The position numbers and the translations under genes were made by a program. The notes under the pieces were generated by a model that worked only from the letters and a program-made list of their open reading frames with translations, had not been told where the DNA came from and ran no database searches. A stretch of DNA of 64,000 nucleotides, from contig JASEVX010000010.1 of the NCBI GenBank assembly GCA_031761405.1, forward strand, positions 30,495,059 to 30,559,058, read 5' to 3'. Below, one piece after another: positions 1-11,305 of the stretch. The number at the start of each line of letters is the position of its first letter. Position 1 is the stretch's first letter. Source of the stretch: Serripes groenlandicus. Lineage: Eukaryota > Mollusca > Bivalvia > Cardiida > Cardiidae.

Positions 1-819
1 GTCAAAGGTCAAGGTCGCAAGGTCAAAAATGTTGGTACTGACAGAAAGGTCATGTCACAAGGAATACACATGTGAAATATGGTAGCCATACCTGTTATGG
101 TTCAAAAGAAATGGCCAAGGTTAAAGTTTTTTTCGAGAATGGCAACATCTAGGTCAAGGTCAAGGTCGCAAGGTAAACAATGTTGGTACTGACAGAAAGG
201 TCATGTCACAAGGAATACACATGTGAAATATGGTAGCCGTATCTGTTATGGTTCAAAAGTAATGGCCAAGGTTAAAGTTTTTTTCGAGAATGGCAACATC
301 TAGGTCAAAGGTCAAGGTCGCAAGGTCAAAAATGTTGGTACTGACAGAAAGGTCATGTCACAAGGAATACACATGTGAAATATGGTAGCCGTACCTGTTA
401 TGGTTCAAAAGAAATGGCCAAGGTTAAAGTTTTTTTTGAGTATGGCAACATCTAGGTCAAAGGTCAAGGTCGCAAGGTCAAAAATGTTGGTACTGACAGA
501 AAGGTCATGTCACAAGGAATACACATGTGAAATATGGTAGCCGTATCTGTTATGGTTCAAAAGAAATGGCCAAGGTTAAAGTTTTTTTCGAGAATGGCAA
601 CCTCTAGGTCAAAGGTCTAAAATTTTGGTACTGACAGAAAGGTCATGTCACAAGGAATACACATGTGAAATATGGTAGCCGTACCTGTTATGGTTCAAAA
701 GTAGTGGTCAAGGTTAAAGTTTTTTTTGTGCAGACAGACAGACAGACCAACAGACCAACCAACCAACAGACAGGCCAAAAACTATATGCCCCCCGAATCG
801 GAGATTCCGTGGGGGCATA
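1..819. repeat. Pearl-like tandem-repeat element, one end
   Basis: Five direct copies of a unit of about 150 bp (phase points near 34, 184, 337, 489 and 627), rich in AGGTCAAGG-type words and containing ACACATGTGAAATATGG. The array runs into a GACA/CCAA tetranucleotide run (739-770) and ends in a hairpin at 785-819 (ATGCCCCC ... GGGGGCAT). The other end lies outside the window. An inverted relative is at 15928-17220. The hairpin, microsatellite and ~160-bp core arrangement resembles the pearl elements described in bivalves; the family name is inference. Confidence 0.75.
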
Positions 820-1310
820 AAAATCATGTTTACTTTCCTAAAAATAGATCGGCGCGCCGCTTTTGAACCAATTTTGACCGCCATTTTGTTAACCGTGTGC
901 GAGAGAGAAAAGATTCAATTACAGCTCTATTGTTCATATTTAAAATAATACAACTAGGTAAGTTGATGCAATGTATGTTTAAATGTATATAGCACTCATG
1001 TCCTGTTGTTTTACACGGCTGTTTCAATGAAAACTTAGCGTAAAGTTCCTTGCACAATTCAACCCGATTCGGCATCGCGCCGATTCGTACCATTTTGTGT
1101 GAGAAAACAATTTCTCTCTTAAATAAGCCATACAATCTCTATCTAGAGATAAATATCAGTCCTGTTTGTTATATAATGAATGTAGTAAATCCTGTACTAA
1201 TTACAGTCTGGGATACTGTCCAGATATAGGAAATAAGACGTGCGTATAATTCCTTATTACATGATGCCTGTGTGGTATGCATGTTTATAAGTTGGATTTT
1301 GGTCGTTATC
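820..1310. other. No gene seen
   Basis: Unique-looking sequence between two repeats. Short open frames here have no recognisable domain and no convincing splice context. Confidence 0.5.
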
Positions 1311-1500
1311 ACGACGTTGATACAACGTCGTAATTCCGACGTTGATCCAACGTCGTGATTCCGACGTTGTTCCAACGTCGTGATTTCGACGTTGTTCCAA
1401 CGTCGGAGTCTGACGTCTAACAAACTTTCATTTTCAACCAATATACAACGTCTATCCAACGTCAGTTTCTGACGTTGTTACAACGTCTATCCGACGTCAA
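1311..1500. repeat. 25-bp palindromic minisatellite
   Basis: GACGTTG recurs at 1313, 1338, 1363 and 1388, an exact 25-bp period. Each unit holds an inverted pair GACGTTG...CAACGTC. Copies decay toward 1500 but keep the GACGTTG/CAACGTC words. No coding signal. Confidence 0.85.
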
Positions 1501-2130
1501 TTGTTTGCTGGGTCACCAGAAATTAGATAGCTAATTACTGTGAATGTTGCTTGTGACCCATACCGTGTTTCCAGAAATAACACCATAAACGTGAGTCAAC
1601 AGAACAAACAAAAATTTGAAATGTAAACAACACCTAGCAGCAAAAAAAATTGTAACTGTAGTAAGCAACACACTTGTAAAAAATAACTGTAATGATACAT
1701 AATTGATGTCATGCAAAGAGTGGAACACAAAATGTCAAGCATAACATTCGACGTCAAATTGTCAAACATAACGTCCACTTATACTTAATATATATCACCA
1801 CACCTATGCACTAGCACATACTCGCAGACAAAAGGTATTGGTATATGTATGTTTCCCATTCTCCACTTCCAGTAGAAAGAAAACGGATAGTAATTCCAAT
1901 AACATCCGTCACTTTAAAGCAAGTAAGAAGAATGGAAAAGAGCAACTTCTGCTTTACTACATATTTCTTTGGAAGAAAGCATTTTCCTTCAACTCTCTCC
2001 AAGGGCGGATCCAGCGGGGGTGGGGTCAGGGAACCAGACCCCTCCCCCTTTCAAGATATAGTTATAGTAATCTCCTACTGTATGGAACGCCAAATCTACG
2101 TAAACTAAAATATTTGAAAACCTCTTCAAA
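1501..2130. other. No gene seen
   Basis: AT-rich sequence without recognisable domains. The overlapping short open frames on both strands lack protein-like composition. Confidence 0.5.
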
Positions 2131-2430
2131 TAATTAGAGAGCTCTCCAATTGAATTAATGATATCATCAATTCAATTAGAGACTCTAATTTATTTGAAGA
2201 AATCTTTAATTATGTGTTGATATCACTATATAATTATTGCTAGCAACAATTCATTTGATGCTCTCACTAATTGAATTAGAAAGCTCTACAAATCATTTGT
2301 AGATATCTCTTATTCAATTAGTGAGAGCAACAAATGAATTGGAGATACCTCCAATTCTTCCAAGTTAAACATATCCATAACTGATTTGGAGATATCTCCA
2401 ATTGATTTGGATAGCTCTCTAATTCGGTTA
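2131..2430. repeat. AT-rich foldback (inverted-repeat) cluster
   Basis: A 29-nt inverted pair, 2248-2276 with 2312-2340, matches at 28 of 29 positions. The loop contains a perfect hairpin at 2286-2302 (CTACAAAT, C, ATTTGTAG), and 2386-2401 is a perfect 16-bp palindrome (TTGGAGATATCTCCAA). Words such as AATTGAATTAG recur throughout in both orientations. This may be a small foldback element; its ends are not clear. Confidence 0.7.
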
Positions 2431-2460
2431 AATATGAAACAATACAATGTAAAATAACAA

Positions 2461-2573
2461 ATGCTCTCTATTTTAATTCATATGCGCATGTGTACCGTAG
2501 AAGCGAACGCGTTTACTGTACGAGTGCAGAAAAGAATGGCAGAAAATGAAAACGATCCGGTCGAAAATCCATC
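2461..2573 (+). CDS. Possible short first exon
   Basis: An ATG-initiated open stretch, with an inner start at MAENENDPVENPS, meets a good donor (CAG|GTAGGC) near 2574. The acidic, Asn-rich peptide has no recognised domain. It lies 480 bp upstream of the Crypton-like exon at 3059 and could be its 5' exon. Only the donor and the spacing support that; no RNA evidence is available. Confidence 0.2.
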
Positions 2574-3629
2574 AGGTAGGCCCAAGAAATATATATTTTT
2601 ATCACATGACAATGTTTGTATCCGTTCTTATATACGCATTACGTATTTCTTTTTATCCTGTCACGTCTAGCAATTTCGACCCGATAACAGGGTGCCGTAT
2701 ATTTCTTTTTATCTACGTCAGTTGGTCACGTGATAAGCTGGCGGGCACCTGCTAGGCGGGACTACTTTTTTTAGCAAGCGTCGCTGTCAATTCCAACTTC
2801 AATCGATAAAAACAGTCGATAAACAGCGATTTCAGTTATTTAAATAAATAAATATTTAATTTAACATATTTGTTTTTGTTAGTTTGTAATAACGGTTCAA
2901 ACACAAGTTTATAAACGAATTTTTTTGACCTAAATACGACGTATAGTAAACAAGCGTCTGTAGTAACCGAAATTTTGTAAACATTGTCGGCTGTACATGA
3001 GTCAAGATTTAAGTCAGGGGACCTTTGATGTAATTTGGGATGCTTTTTGTAATTATAGCAGTATGAACAATCAAAATTCTCTGAAATGACCAGCACTGAA
3101 TTCGTACAAGAACAGGGTTTTGACATCAACCTGTTGTTCACTCACATGCAAGAGGACCCCTGTCCCAGCAACATGCTAACTGCCACTCCCATTTTAAATA
3201 ATGATAGCACAAGTTACAATAATCCAACAGAAGAATTCCAAACTATTAACTCTGAAGCACTTGCTCAAAAAAACCACTGCCACATGTTGCCAAGTTTGAA
3301 AGGTTCCTCTCATCCAAACAAGAAGTAAGAAATATCCGTGAAATTGAGTCGGATATCCTAGACGAGTACCTGGCAAACTACATTCTGTCTGTCAGAGAAC
3401 CCGACGGTGATGAGTTGAACCATCAACAATACGAAATATGATTTCAAGTATTGGTCGCAAACTGCGTAGACATCAGTATCCTCACATAAACTTCTCTGAC
3501 CAGTCAAATGTATTTCAGCTTAGCAGGGATACTCTTCACACAAAACAGAAATCCCTTAAGAGGCTGGGAAAGGTATATTAATAGCTTTTATTTTACTTGA
3601 TTCGTTTTACCAACAAATATGTGGTTACA

Positions 3630-3705
3630 AACCGTATGGGACTTGAACCTGCGACCCTTTGCAAACAGAGCGAATGCTATACCGACTGCTTCAGTAGATT
3701 ATGCA
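3630..3705 (-). repeat. tRNA-like sequence (SINE head or tRNA relic)
   Basis: On the minus strand an A-box-like stretch (CAGTCGGTATAGCATTCG) is followed by a B box (GGTTCAAGTCCC). It lies in the first intron of the Crypton-like gene. There is no convincing acceptor stem, so it is not called a functional tRNA. Confidence 0.45.
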
Positions 3706-4167
3706 TCCAATAATTATACACAACCTCATTAAAACAAGAAATTACCTCAAAAACAACAGTTACACATATTAACTGTAATAGTGAATATTATTTAATAGTA
3801 TTCCACTTCATTTACTTCATCAACTTAGTATGATATGGTACATGTATTTAATTTATTTTAATTTACTGTGATTAAAGTTAAAAAAACTTATTTTTTCGGG
3901 GAAAAAACCCAAACAAATCCAGACCCATTTCGGACCTGGAAATAGACCAGCTTTATGAGAAGGGCGTTCTGGGTGGCGGAAGTGCCAAGGCTCTTGTTAA
4001 CACTATATGGTTTAACAATTGTATATTGTTTGGTCTTCGAGGAACTAAGGAAAACCATGATCTGCGGTAACTAAATAAATAAATACAAAATAATGATAAA
4101 TGCCACTCTGTGTAGTAATAATAAATTCATAAATAAAAACTAAAAAATGAAATAATGGCTCAACAAA

Positions 4168-4262
4168 GAACTGCTCTCTCTGAGATTCGAACTCAGAACT
4201 CCTCTTTATGTCATAAGACTAAGAGGCATTTTTTTCCATTAAACTACAAAAGCTTTTATTAT
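4168..4262 (-). repeat. tRNA-like sequence in intron
   Basis: Minus-strand A box (TAGTTTAATGG) and B box (GAGTTCGAATCTC) are spaced as in a tRNA gene. A related fragment sits at 5143-5203, sharing CTAAGAGGCATT and TTAAACTAC with this copy, so it is dispersed and probably a SINE or retro-tRNA. Confidence 0.45.
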
Positions 4263-4483
4263 GATGGCCATGATTTCCCTATCGCTGATTCATAACAAAT
4301 ATTCTTATGAAAGTCACCTTCAAAAAATAAATATTGAAAAATCTTAAACCGACACTACTGATTACAGCATGAATGAATAACTGTATACTGTTTGGTGTAA
4401 GAAGAACTGAGTAAAACTATAATCCGCGGTAACTAAATAAATAATGCAAAAAATCGATTAATGCCACATAAATTAGTTAATAA

Positions 4484-5117
4484 ACAAGATACCCACGAGG
4501 GCCTGATAACGCTGTCCTGGTAATCCAGGCCATTTTAAATGTGCAATGTAGATGTTTGACTATATTTGAACAAACTTGAAAGAGGACAAACTTGACACAA
4601 GGGGCATTTATTCGAACAAACTTTGTAGAGATTCACTAGGCAATGCTACACACGACATATCTAAGCTCTATGTCTTGCAGTTTGGAACAAGAAGATTTTA
4701 AATAATTTTCCTATATAACTATGTAAAAACATGTGACTCCCCGGGACGGGGCCAATTTTGAACCCAGGTTCATAATTTGAACAAACTTTGTAGAGGTCTA
4801 CTAGGCAATGCTACATAACAAATATCTAAGCTCTATGTCTTGCGGTTTGGATCAAGAAGATTTTTAAAGAATTTTCCTATATTACTTTATGTAAAACATA
4901 GAAGTTTCCCCTTTCGGTTGCCATGGCAACCAGAGTTCTTCATGGAATTAATTTCTTTGAACAATTTTTGTAGAGGACCATGCCAGAATGCTACCTATGA
5001 AGTTTCATCAAAATCTCACTGTTGGTTTCTGAGAAGAAGTGGTTTTTGTAAATTGCTAACGGACGACAGCCCATCGCATAAGCTGGTCTAGCCTTTGGAC
5101 AGTACAGCTAAAAAAGA
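4484..5117 (+). mobile_element. Helitron-like non-autonomous element in the Crypton intron
   Basis: It starts with ACAAGATACCCACGAGGGCC and ends with a hairpin region (GCTGGTCTAGCCTTTGGACAG) followed by CAGCTAAAAA. The ACAAGA start and GAGCTAAAA/CAGCTAAAA end recur in the elements at 34658, 57375 and 58927. The interior has two diverged repeats of about 230 bp (AACAAACTTTGTAGAG...CTAAGCTCTATGTCTTGC). A 3' hairpin followed by CTRR is the Helitron signature; no Rep/helicase is present. Confidence 0.5.
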
Positions 5118-5910
5118 AACATGAACATTATGGTACAATTTTTTATGTCATCATTCTAAGAGGCATTGAATGATTCTTTCAATTAAACTACCTCGAGCTT
5201 TTATTTTATTTGCGAATAAATGAGAATATTTCTTTAACTTAAAATCTGTGACCTAAATATTTTAGTATTAAACAAAAACTTATGTTCTACTTATTTTCTA
5301 CATTATTTGTAGACTGTATTTGTAGATGGGGTGATGTTCAACTCAAAACAGGATCCGATGACTACCTCGAGCTTCAAGAAACATCAGCGATGTCAGGGAG
5401 ATAAACCCAACATTTATTATGCAACTCCAAAAGATAAAGAACTATGTCCCGTTGAACTGTACAAACTTTAAAAAAGACCGATGGACTTTTGTCAACCGGA
5501 CCATCCATTTTACATTGCATGCCGCACTAGCTCTCAAGAAATTGATAATGACACTTGGGGAGAAAAATATTGGTGGTCTGCTAAAAGCTATGGCTGCGGA
5601 TGGTGGTTCAGATGGAGAAAAAAAAAAACGCCTAACTAACCATTCAACCCGGAAGCACTTGGTTCAGAAGCTACGCGACTCAGGCATTGCCCTTACAGAT
5701 ATCATACAAACTAGCGGGCATAACAATATTAAGTATGTCATAAACTACTCGGCAATGTCTGAGGAGAAGCACAAACAATGCTCAAATATTCCTTCTAATG
5801 CAAGATCTGAGCCATCATCCACAGTCAGCTTTGATCAAGAACATGTTGGCAGTGATGCACAGCCAGAATCACTAACCACTCCCACTGCTGACCAATATAG
5901 CTTACTTTGA

Positions 5911-6620
5911 GCTCAGGCACACGTGTAGAACCAATACAAATGATTTCAGAGTTCAATGTCAATTCAGGACAATTGTGCACATCGCAACCCCAAACCCCTC
6001 AAAATGTCAATTAATTTCTAAACTTACCAGTACCCAACCCATCTTCTCAAATGCAAACTTCGTCGATGCCGTCAAATGCCGCAGGAAATTATATTGCATT
6101 TGTAAACGACTCTGTCACACAGAGGAATTCTGTTTTTCTGGAGCTGTTTTAAATATCCAGAACTTTAATTTTCATATGAAATAAATCCAAATTTGATTTC
6201 GATGTGAAAATAGCGTGCTGCGTGGGAAACCTACGCCTGAATGGGCTATCAAAAAAGAAATTATTGACTTATAAATGAATTGTTGCAACTTAAATATTTC
6301 TTTAGTAAATATTTCTCATTTGTGAATACAACATTCATGAAGCTGTTTTTTTGTGTGTTTTATTATGTTAGAATTTTGATAACTATTTCTGTCCGCGCAC
6401 CAATCACAAATGGCTGCTGTTTATTTATAACGAGCTTTAACCGTAACAAGGAAAAAATTCTTATATTCAGTATGGAAAAAATTGGGTGCAAAGATACTAC
6501 GGCCCAGCTCATGAAATCCAAATGAAATCACATAGAACAAAGCAGGAAACCATGACCCACATTTATTCATATGCCGACGTCACATCCGTCCAAATCAAGC
6601 TGGTTCCCGAGCTAACGACA
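5911..6620. other. No gene seen
   Basis: AT-rich sequence downstream of the Crypton relic, with no domain or repeat I can name. Confidence 0.45.
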
Positions 6621-6624
6621 TTAA

Positions 6625-6653
6625 CTTTTTTTTTTTGTGTGTGTGTGTGTGTG

Positions 6654-6689
<36 letters not shown>

Positions 6690-8000
6690 ACACTTCGTTT
6701 CCGTGCAATAACTGCCACAAATGTTGACCGTTTTTTTTTTCAAACTTGGTAACAAGGTTAAATGCCTTAAGGGCTAGGCCAAGTTCGATCGTCACTTTCG
6801 GCGGACTTTATTCGATGGAGTTATGGCCCCTTATTTAACAAAAAATGTCGTTTGTTGCCGTTTCCGTGCAATAACTGCCACAAATGTAAACCTTTTTTTT
6901 TTCAAACTTGGTAAGAAGGTTAAATGCCTTAAGGGCTAGGCCAAGTTCGATTGTCACTTTCGGCGGACTTTATTTGATGTAGTTATGGCCCCTTATTTAA
7001 CAAAAAATGTCGTTTGTTGCTGTTTTCGTGCAATAACTGCCACAAATGTGAACCTTTTTTTTAAAACTTGGTAACAAGGTTAAATCTTAAGGGCTAGGCC
7101 AAGTTCGATCGTCACTTTCGGCGGACTATATTCGGTGGAGTTATGGCCCCTTAAATAACGAAAAATGTCGTTTGTTGCCGTTTCCGTGCAATAACTACCA
7201 TAAATGTGAACCGTTTTTTTTCAAACTTGGTAACAACCTAGGCCAAGCTCGATCCTCACTTTCGGCGGACTTTATTCAGTGGAGTTATGGCCCCTTAATT
7301 AACAAAAAAAGGTCCTTTGTTGCTGTTTCCGTACAATTACTCCCACAAGTGTGAACCTTTTTTGTTCAAACTTGGTAACAAGGTTAAATGCCTTAAGGGC
7401 TAGACCAAGTTCGATCGTCACTTTCGGCGGACTTTATTTTGTGGAGTTACGGCCCCTTATTTAACAAAAAAGTCGTTTCTAGCTGTTTCCGTGCAATAAC
7501 TGCCACAAATGTGAACCATTTTCTTTTCAAACTTGGTAACAAGGTTAAATGCCTTAAGGGCTAGGCCAAGTTCGATCGTCACTTTCTGTGGACTTTATTC
7601 GGTGTAGTTATGCCCCTTATTTAACAAAAAATGTCGTTTCTTGCTGTTTCCGTGCAATAACTGCCACAAATGTGAACCTTTTTTTTCAAACTTGGTAACA
7701 AGGTTAAATGCCTTAAGAGCTAGACCAAATTCGATCCTCACTTTCGGCGGACTTAATCGGTGGAGTTATGGCCCCTTAATTAACTAAAAATGTCGTTTTT
7801 TGCGGTTTCCATGCAATCACTGCTACAAATGTGAACCGTTTTTTTTCAAACTTGGTAACAACGTTAAATGGCTTAATGGATAGGCCAAGTTTGATCGTCG
7901 CTTTCGGCGGACTTTAATCGGTGGAGTTGTGGCCCCTTGCTTACAAAAAATGTCGTTTGTTGCTGTTTCCGTGCAATTACTGCCACAAATGTGAAGTGTT
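6625..8000. repeat. T/TG/TCTG microsatellite followed by nine-copy ~157-bp tandem array
   Basis: A T run, (TG)n and (TCTG)n (6625-6690) lead directly into nine direct copies of a ~157-bp unit. Phase points at CCGTGCAATAACTGCCAC lie near 6701, 6864, 7024, 7184, 7330, 7487, 7649, 7808 and 7967. Each unit carries CAAACTTGGTAACAAGGTTA and GGAGTTATGGCCCCTTA. Copies differ by substitutions and small indels. Same architecture as the elements at 15928 and 22103. Confidence 0.85.
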
Positions 8001-8161
8001 CTTCGAAGTTCTCAAGTGCAGATTGTTTACACATTTAATGACGTAATATCTTACGTGTCTACTGCATGGCATCCACTTCATTTTTTAGTGGTGAACACAT
8101 TTGTAATGTGGACGGAATATTTAAGATTAATGGCTAATCAGTTAAAACAAACAGCTTTTTA

Positions 8162-8426
8162 GACTAAAAGAACCCAAGAAGAAACGTCCCCAGTGTATTC
8201 AAGAGACATATCGGGTGTCAAAAAAAAAGGAAGTTTGAACAAGTTTTCTAAAAGACTTGACTGGAGACACATATATCCGTGGCTGAGACGGATTTATATG
8301 GGCATGCCTTGTGCTGTGTGTTCTGAACAAAATTTTAAAAAATGTTTTTACAAATTAGCCAGAAATCTCGACCCTATTATCGGTTTATATAGGTGTGAAT
8401 GGATGTTTAACACACAAGTGTCATAA
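8162..8426 (+). pseudogene. Zinc-finger-like protein fragment, duplicated copy 1
   Basis: The open frame 8193-8426 includes DWRHIYPWLRRIYMG followed by MPCAVCSEQN, with a C-x2-C pair. This loosely resembles the N-terminal zinc-binding modules of hAT/ZNF862-like transposon proteins (known pattern: aromatic-rich PWL, then GMxCxxC). 8162-8336 is nearly identical to 9211-9388, and the 8334-8365 piece recurs at 11128-11159. A dispersed relic rather than a gene; family assignment is tentative. Confidence 0.35.
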
Positions 8427-8793
8427 ACAAAAGCTGATTATTGATACTTACTTACCTGTTGATTGATTATTTAAATGATCTTGATGTGTTCTAAATAGTT
8501 AATCTGCTGCAGACGACTTTGAAAACATTTGGTGAGAAAAGGATAATATGCACATGACAGGTTGACTTCTGGCTAAGGTATAGTTATATTAATGAATTAG
8601 GAAGATTGTGAGAAAAGGAGGAAATGTCCTCTATCAAACAATACTTCAAATCTTAAGAATACTTTGAAAACTATGAGGTAGGATAATTTATAACAATGTT
8701 AAAAACATATATCATTATTACATTAATCATTATCTAAATGTAGTGATTATACAACAAAAGAACCATCATCCATTCACACCTATATAAACTGGG
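8381..8793. repeat. Inverted repeat pair
   Basis: GTTTATATAGGTGTGAATGG at 8383-8402 is matched in reverse complement at 8771-8790, separated by about 370 bp. The similarity extends weakly outward on both sides (TCGACCC words). The spacer contains a foldback-MITE fragment. Confidence 0.65.
8503..8565. repeat. Fragment of the dispersed foldback MITE
   Basis: CTGCAGACGACTTTGAAAAC followed by a GAGAAAAGGATAA-type stretch matches the left arm of the foldback family seen complete at 47025-47204. Confidence 0.5.
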
Positions 8794-9210
8794 GTCGACT
8801 ATTCTTAGGAAATTGGGGTCGAGAATTCTGGAAGCCGTCATACACCAATGACCAACGGGTATATCACTAACTGCCTATATGAACTTCCTCTCCCATTATC
8901 GCCATAACAGCTGTGATTCCATGATTGTACAGGTTGATCTCAATCCATTTACTGTTTTGATGTGTATGCAGGAAAGAATATTACCCCACAGTCAAAGATG
9001 CATGATATTTTCATTGTATAGACAGGTACCAATGACCAAGGGGTATATCACTAACTGCTTATATGATTTTCCTCTCCAGTAATCGCCATCAGAACTGTTA
9101 TTCCATGATTGTATGGGATGTTCTAAATCCATTCTGTTTTAAAATCAAACTTGATGCAGAATATGATTGACTGCTGTTTTAATAAATGACATCAGACAAT
9201 AACTGCAAAT

Positions 9211-9388
9211 ATTAGACTAAAAGAACCTAAGAAGAAACGTCCCCAGTGTATTCAAGAGACATATCGGGTGTCCAAAAAAAAGGAAGTTTGAAAAAGTTTT
9301 CTAAGACTTGACTGGAGACACATATATCCGTGGCTGAGACGGATTTATATGGGCATGCCTTGTGCTGTGTGTTCTGAACAAAATTTTC
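9211..9388 (+). pseudogene. Zinc-finger-like protein fragment, duplicated copy 2
   Basis: A near-identical copy of 8162-8336, with one-base differences in the A run and one deletion (TTTTCTAAGACTTG versus TTTTCTAAAAGACTTG) that shifts the frame. The plus frame is broken. The minus-strand open frame here (9227-9583) is a shadow that crosses the G25 tract. Confidence 0.35.
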
Positions 9389-9453
9389 ATGGGTGAAAGA
9401 AAATAAAAATGGAAATCCTGAAAAAAAAAACCTGGGCCCGATACCAGGGCCCT

Positions 9454-9478
9454 GGGGGGGGGGGGGGGGGGGGGGGGG
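9454..9478. repeat. Poly(G) tract, 25 G
   Basis: An uninterrupted run of 25 G on the plus strand, preceded by GGGCCCGATACCAGGGCCCT and followed by CTGTTGAGAGGGGGC. Length may be affected by sequencing or assembly. Confidence 0.9.
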
Positions 9479-9666
9479 CTGTTGAGAGGGGGCAAAGCCC
9501 CCCGGAAGCTGAGAGAAAATGACAAAATTGAAGACCTTTGGAAGCTTCTGAAATATGTTTATACACAAGTTTTTACTTGACACAAATCATTGCAAAAACA
9601 TAATATTATAATAATTCTAAAATATTTTCAAACAAGTAAAGACATTTTTGAAAAACCTTTTTTAAT

Positions 9667-10010
9667 TTAATTCAAAACAAAAGCATTGGATGGAAAATGA
9701 AGGATTACCCAGACTCCTAATGAGTTATCAAAAACATAACCAAATAATTTTATTCTGATGTTTAGAGATAACATTTGGCCTTTCAATTTCTGCTTCAATT
9801 CATCCTTAAAGCTTTTCCCAATACCATGAGTATTAATGTAGGTTGCATTTGATTTTGATAAAGTTGTCTTGTCAATTGCAGGTTTATCCTGGCTCAATCG
9901 TTTAGCTAAATTGATCTAGTCCTCTGCTAGGGTGAATGGGAGACAATGTTCACTAATAAAAGCAGCTGTAATTGCTCTGTTTTGCGACTCTATTCTGCAT
10001 AGACTCCGTC
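9667..10010 (-). pseudogene. hAT-like transposase fragment
   Basis: The minus-strand reading contains AITAAFISEHCLPFTLAED, an in-frame TAG, then INLAKRLSQDKPAIDKTT and INTHGIGKSFKDELKQKL ending at LSLNI. The order (xxAAFIxEHxLPF, a Lys-rich helix, T-x-I-x-HG, LKxKLxxxxFSLNxDE) matches a family of hAT-related proteins common in invertebrates and fish, as I remember it. The segment stops where the first catalytic Asp would follow. The frame continues but no longer looks homologous. It faces the plus-strand zinc-finger-like fragments at 8162 and 9211. Confidence 0.45.
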
Positions 10011-10159
10011 TCTGGTTTAGCTTTGGAAGACCCTGGTAGTACCTGGAATCATAAGCATTTTTGTGTTTTTAAAAACAACTATCTATAGCTCGATCTCTTC
10101 AAGTTTTTAATTGACTGATGTTATAAAAACAAAGGAAATATTCAATATAGTCGGGGGAA

Positions 10160-10306
10160 AAACTGGACCAAAAATAAACTGGAAAAACTGGACCAAAAAT
10201 AAACTAAGTCCACATTTACAAAAAAATTGGCCAGCACTTTTTAACTGGGCCAAAAATAAACGAAGTCCACATTTACAAAAAAATTGGGCAGCACTTCCCC
10301 TAGGGC
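10160..10306. repeat. Short tandem duplication, ~58 bp
   Basis: AGTCCACATTTACAAAAAAA occurs twice, about 58 bp apart (near 10206 and 10263), with CAAAAATAAAC on the 5' side of each and GCAGCACTT/CCAGCACTT on the 3' side. The 63-71 residue frame across it is a shadow. Confidence 0.7.
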
Positions 10307-10329
10307 GAGCTCATTTTAAATTATAACCT

Positions 10330-11125
10330 ATCACAGACCTTTACAAAGAGTTGGAAAAGACAGAAAAGAAAAAGGTTTGGTGCGGTATTATGACTCATAA
10401 TAGTCATTACAAATTGACATTCGTGACAATTGTCAGTGTTCATAATACCACCTTTTCCCAGCTAGATAGATAAAAAACACTCTTTACCTGGTTTGATTTT
10501 ATTATCCTAAGCTTTGCTTTATGATTTGAATCCTCAGCATGCACACGAAAAACCTTTTTCCCACTGGATCTATAATTGATTGTCTTTCCGCAGATGTCAC
10601 AAAACGCCATTCCAGCTACATCTATTTTTCTTCAACCACTCTCCAAATATCTGACCATGCGTATCTCTCTCTTCTATCCATCCCCATCTCCATTTGTTTT
10701 TCACACCCGTTTCCAACAATCTAATGTCTGAATTTCTTTCTAAAAACCTCATCACTACTCAGCTTCATCGCAGTTAAAAATGTAAACAATGGTGGGTAAA
10801 TAGATTCAAACCGAAAAGTTACGAATTTCGGAACACCTCGCCGATATTCATTGTGCTGAACCTATAGCGGAATTTGCCGAATATTTACGATGGGAAACGG
10901 AAAAGGACAGAATTCGCGGTATTGAATACAAAAAGCAGTTTCTTTATTAATAGGATTAAATTATGAGTCTCACATGACCTACTTTCACTCACGTCCGTAT
11001 TTCAGAAGGTATACACCCCCTCCCTAAAAATATCTCAACGAATTTACACGTTTCACAAAAATGACTCTTTTAAAGACGGAAAATCCGGAAATCCGGCATA
11101 ATCCGGAACACTTTCACCCATGAAG
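10330..11125. other. No gene seen
   Basis: No recognisable domain. Contains an imperfect hairpin around 10383-10452 (GTATTATGA...TCATAATAC). Confidence 0.45.
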
Positions 11126-11127
11126 TT

Positions 11128-11305
11128 TAAAAAATGTTTTTACAAGTTAGCCAGAAATCAGGAATTTGCATCTCGATAATGCCGCCGACCTCAGGGTGGC
11201 GTTTCGTCGAGAGTGGCGTCAAATCCCGGTCCAATTCATCCGACGTCTCACAGGGTCTATGAGTAGGCGTTGCCATGCAGTGGTCAGATCTAATGGCGGA
11301 CACAC
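11128..11305 (+). pseudogene. Tc1/mariner transposase C-terminal fragment
   Basis: After a 32-bp piece shared with 8334-8365, the frame from about 11163 encodes a segment with AADLRVAFRREWRQIPVQFI and SMSRRCHAVV, then an SNGGHTRY-like end. This matches the Tc1-family C-terminus known as (E/Q)W..IP...I..L..SM.RRC.AVI.A.GG.T.Y. The catalytic DDE core is absent. The Tc1 reading ends where integrase similarity begins. Confidence 0.65.

Larger units (their letters stand above)
3059..5910 (+). pseudogene. Crypton-type tyrosine recombinase (KIAA1958-like, DUF3504-like), decayed, four exons
   Basis: Exon remnants lie at 3059-3572, about 3903-4066 and 5326-5910. The first follows an acceptor (TTATAG|CAG) and encodes a segment with ILDEYLANYILSVREPDGDE and SIGRKLRRHQYP, ending at AAG|GTATAT. 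The second encodes DLEIDQLYEKGVLGGGSAKA and FGLRGTKE, ending CG|GTAACT. The third starts after TTTGTAG and completes an Arg codon before WGDVQLKTG, so intron phase is preserved. The last exon holds the recombinase C-terminus: NHSTRKHLVQKL, then TSGHNN, then INYS with the candidate nucleophilic Tyr, the layout of the HxxR, GH and Y boxes. Disruptions seen: frameshifts near 3285 and 3415, an in-frame TAA near 5470, and a frameshift near 5570. The family is tyrosine-recombinase transposons and their domesticated relatives, abundant in molluscs. This copy cannot make a full protein as it stands. Confidence 0.8.

Noticed and set aside
6486..6752. Frame with VCVCVCLSVCLSVCLS
   Set aside because: Translation of the TG/TCTG microsatellite.
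9227..9583. Proline-rich minus-strand protein
   Set aside because: The proline run is the G25 tract read on the other strand, across a duplicated fragment.
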